Source: Betaproteobacteria bacterium (GTDB lineage Bacteria; Pseudomonadota; Gammaproteobacteria; Burkholderiales; Burkholderiaceae_C). From it: 32,277 nucleotides of DNA. The position numbers were made by a program, and so were the translations under genes. Of this stretch, positions 31,428 through 32,277 are shown one piece after another. The stretch is from the NCBI GenBank assembly GCA_013289985.1, contig JABCYW010000063.1, positions 1-32,277 on the forward strand, in the 5' to 3' direction. The notes below the pieces were generated by a model that saw only the letters and a program-made list of their open reading frames with translations, was not told the DNA's origin and made no database searches. Position 1 is the stretch's first letter. Each line of letters opens with the position of its first letter.

Positions 31428-32204
31428 ATGACCAACCCTTCTTCCTCCCTGCGCCAGGAAACCTTCGCCGACGGCCTCGCCCTCACCTTCGACGACCGCG
31501 GAAGCGGCCCCGCCGTGCTCGTGCTGCACGGCGGCGGCGGCCCGTTGACAGTGGCGCGATTCGTCGAGGCGATGTCCACCCACGCCCGCGTGATCGCGCC
31601 CGTCCATCCCGGGTTCGCCGGCACGCCACGGCCGGAGCGCTTCGACCGCGTCGAGCAGATCGCCGACGCCTACGCCGCGCTGCTGGAGCGCCTCGACCTC
31701 CACGACGTGCTCGTGGTCGGCTTCTCCGTCGGCGGCTGGATCGCCAACGCACTCGCGCTGCGCGCCGGCGATCGCCTGCGCGGGCTGGTGCTGGTCAACG
31801 GTGCCGGCGTCATGGTCGACGGCGAGCCGTGCGCCGACGTCTTCTCGCTCACGCCGCAACAACTCTCCGCGCTGAGCTACCACGACCCGGCGCGCTTCGG
31901 CATCGATCCGGCCACGCTCACGGACGTGCAGAAGGCCGGCATGGCCGCCAACATGCGCACGCTGGCCGTCTACGGGCGTGCGCGCGACATGGGCGACCCG
32001 GCCCTTCGCGCGCGCCTGGCAAGCGTGCGCTTGCCCGTGCTCGTGGTGTGGGGCGCCAGCGACCGGGTCGTGACGCCCGCCTACGGCCGCGCCGTGGCGG
32101 CGTCGTTCCCGAACGCGCGCCTGGAGATCATCGAGCGCTGCGGCCACATGCCGCAGATCGAGCAGCCGGAACGCCTGCTGGAGCTCGTCGCGACCATGCC
32201 CTGA
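31428..32204 (+). CDS. Alpha/beta-fold hydrolase
   Basis: The product is 258 residues, cytosolic. The core is VLVLHGGGGPLTVARF (oxyanion), nucleophile elbow G-F-S100-V-G-G, acid D212 in WGASDRV and base H240 in CGHMPQIE, a complete triad. The short cap places it with small esterase, lactonase or C-C hydrolase relatives. The ATG at 31428 has AAAGGA eight bases upstream. It is probably under control of the divergent MarR regulator, a layout often used for detoxifying an inducing compound. The substrate is unknown. Confidence 0.9.
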   Translation: MTNPSSSLRQETFADGLALTFDDRGSGPAVLVLHGGGGPLTVARFVEAMSTHARVIAPVHPGFAGTPRPERFDRVEQIADAYAALLERLDLHDVLVVGFSVGGWIANALALRAGDRLRGLVLVNGAGVMVDGEPCADVFSLTPQQLSALSYHDPARFGIDPATLTDVQKAGMAANMRTLAVYGRARDMGDPALRARLASVRLPVLVVWGASDRVVTPAYGRAVAASFPNARLEIIERCGHMPQIEQPERLLELVATMP

Positions 32205-32277
32205 ACATGCACGCGGCGCTGGCCAGCGCCACCGAGGCGGCCAGCCACGCGGGCGGCGGCGCCAGCGCATCGACCAC
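32205..32277. other. Window edge, nothing assignable
   Basis: The last 73 bases carry an ATG at 32207 that stays open to the end of the window (MHAALASATEAAS). The opposite strand is also open and reads hydrophobic. There is no ribosome site and too little sequence to choose, so no gene is called. Confidence 0.3.

Noticed and set aside
1-32277. CRISPR array, prophage, tRNA or rRNA
   Set aside because: No regularly spaced repeats, integrase, phage structural genes, cloverleaf-like or rRNA sequences were seen in either strand.

Overview
The window is a gene-dense, very GC-rich chromosomal segment that reads as a betaproteobacterium of the order Burkholderiales, probably from the Leptothrix/Rubrivivax/Roseateles/Comamonadaceae neighbourhood. 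This placement is inferred from base composition, from the rpsP-rimM-trmD-rplS operon followed by a NudL-type Nudix gene, a CobD-like gene, rsgA, a Ste24-type M48 protease and orn, and from the presence of a high-potential iron-sulfur protein. No phage, plasmid, insertion sequence, rRNA, tRNA or CRISPR array was recognised.

Layout. Bases 1-3448 hold the end of a surface-glycan operon: four glycosyltransferase-like genes, each overlapping the next by 1-4 bases, the last a family-10 (fucosyltransferase-like) enzyme. A secreted ComEA-type helix-hairpin-helix protein with a long Ala/Pro/Lys tail follows. On the minus strand come a patatin-like lipase, a secreted Gln/Arg-rich protein of unknown function, DNA polymerase III alpha (dnaE) and a soluble orphan histidine kinase. 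From 11749 the plus strand carries trhO (tRNA U34 hydroxylation), an alpha/beta hydrolase, a LysR regulator, gluQ and an FKBP-type prolyl isomerase. The gluQ and FKBP genes share one uninterrupted reading frame. A minus-strand NYN/PIN-like nuclease gene with a Cys cluster, a DUF2087 gene and a MATE exporter follow.

From about 18870 to 29223 lies the conserved housekeeping block: orn, ste24-type protease, rsgA, cobD-like, nudL, rplS, trmD, rimM, rpsP. It is interrupted by apparent accessory genes: two unknown envelope proteins after orn, and a PmpA/PmpB-like YeeE/YedE pair. Downstream of that pair is a 161-bp imperfect palindrome lying between convergent genes. The last part carries a GNAT acetyltransferase, a TM2-type membrane protein, a Tat-exported HiPIP, and a MarR regulator divergent from an alpha/beta hydrolase across a short AT-rich operator/promoter.

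How the genes fit together. RNA and ribosome functions dominate: trhO and gluQ modify tRNA wobble bases, trmD methylates G37, rimM and rsgA mature the 30S subunit, S16 and L19 are ribosomal proteins, and orn clears nanoRNA. Nothing here is clearly a new defence or mobile system. The most unusual items are the stop-less GluQ-FKBP frame, the 161-bp palindromic element, the orphan kinase with an enlarged ATP lid, the Cys-cluster NYN protein, and several overlapping or stop-codon-embedded promoters.
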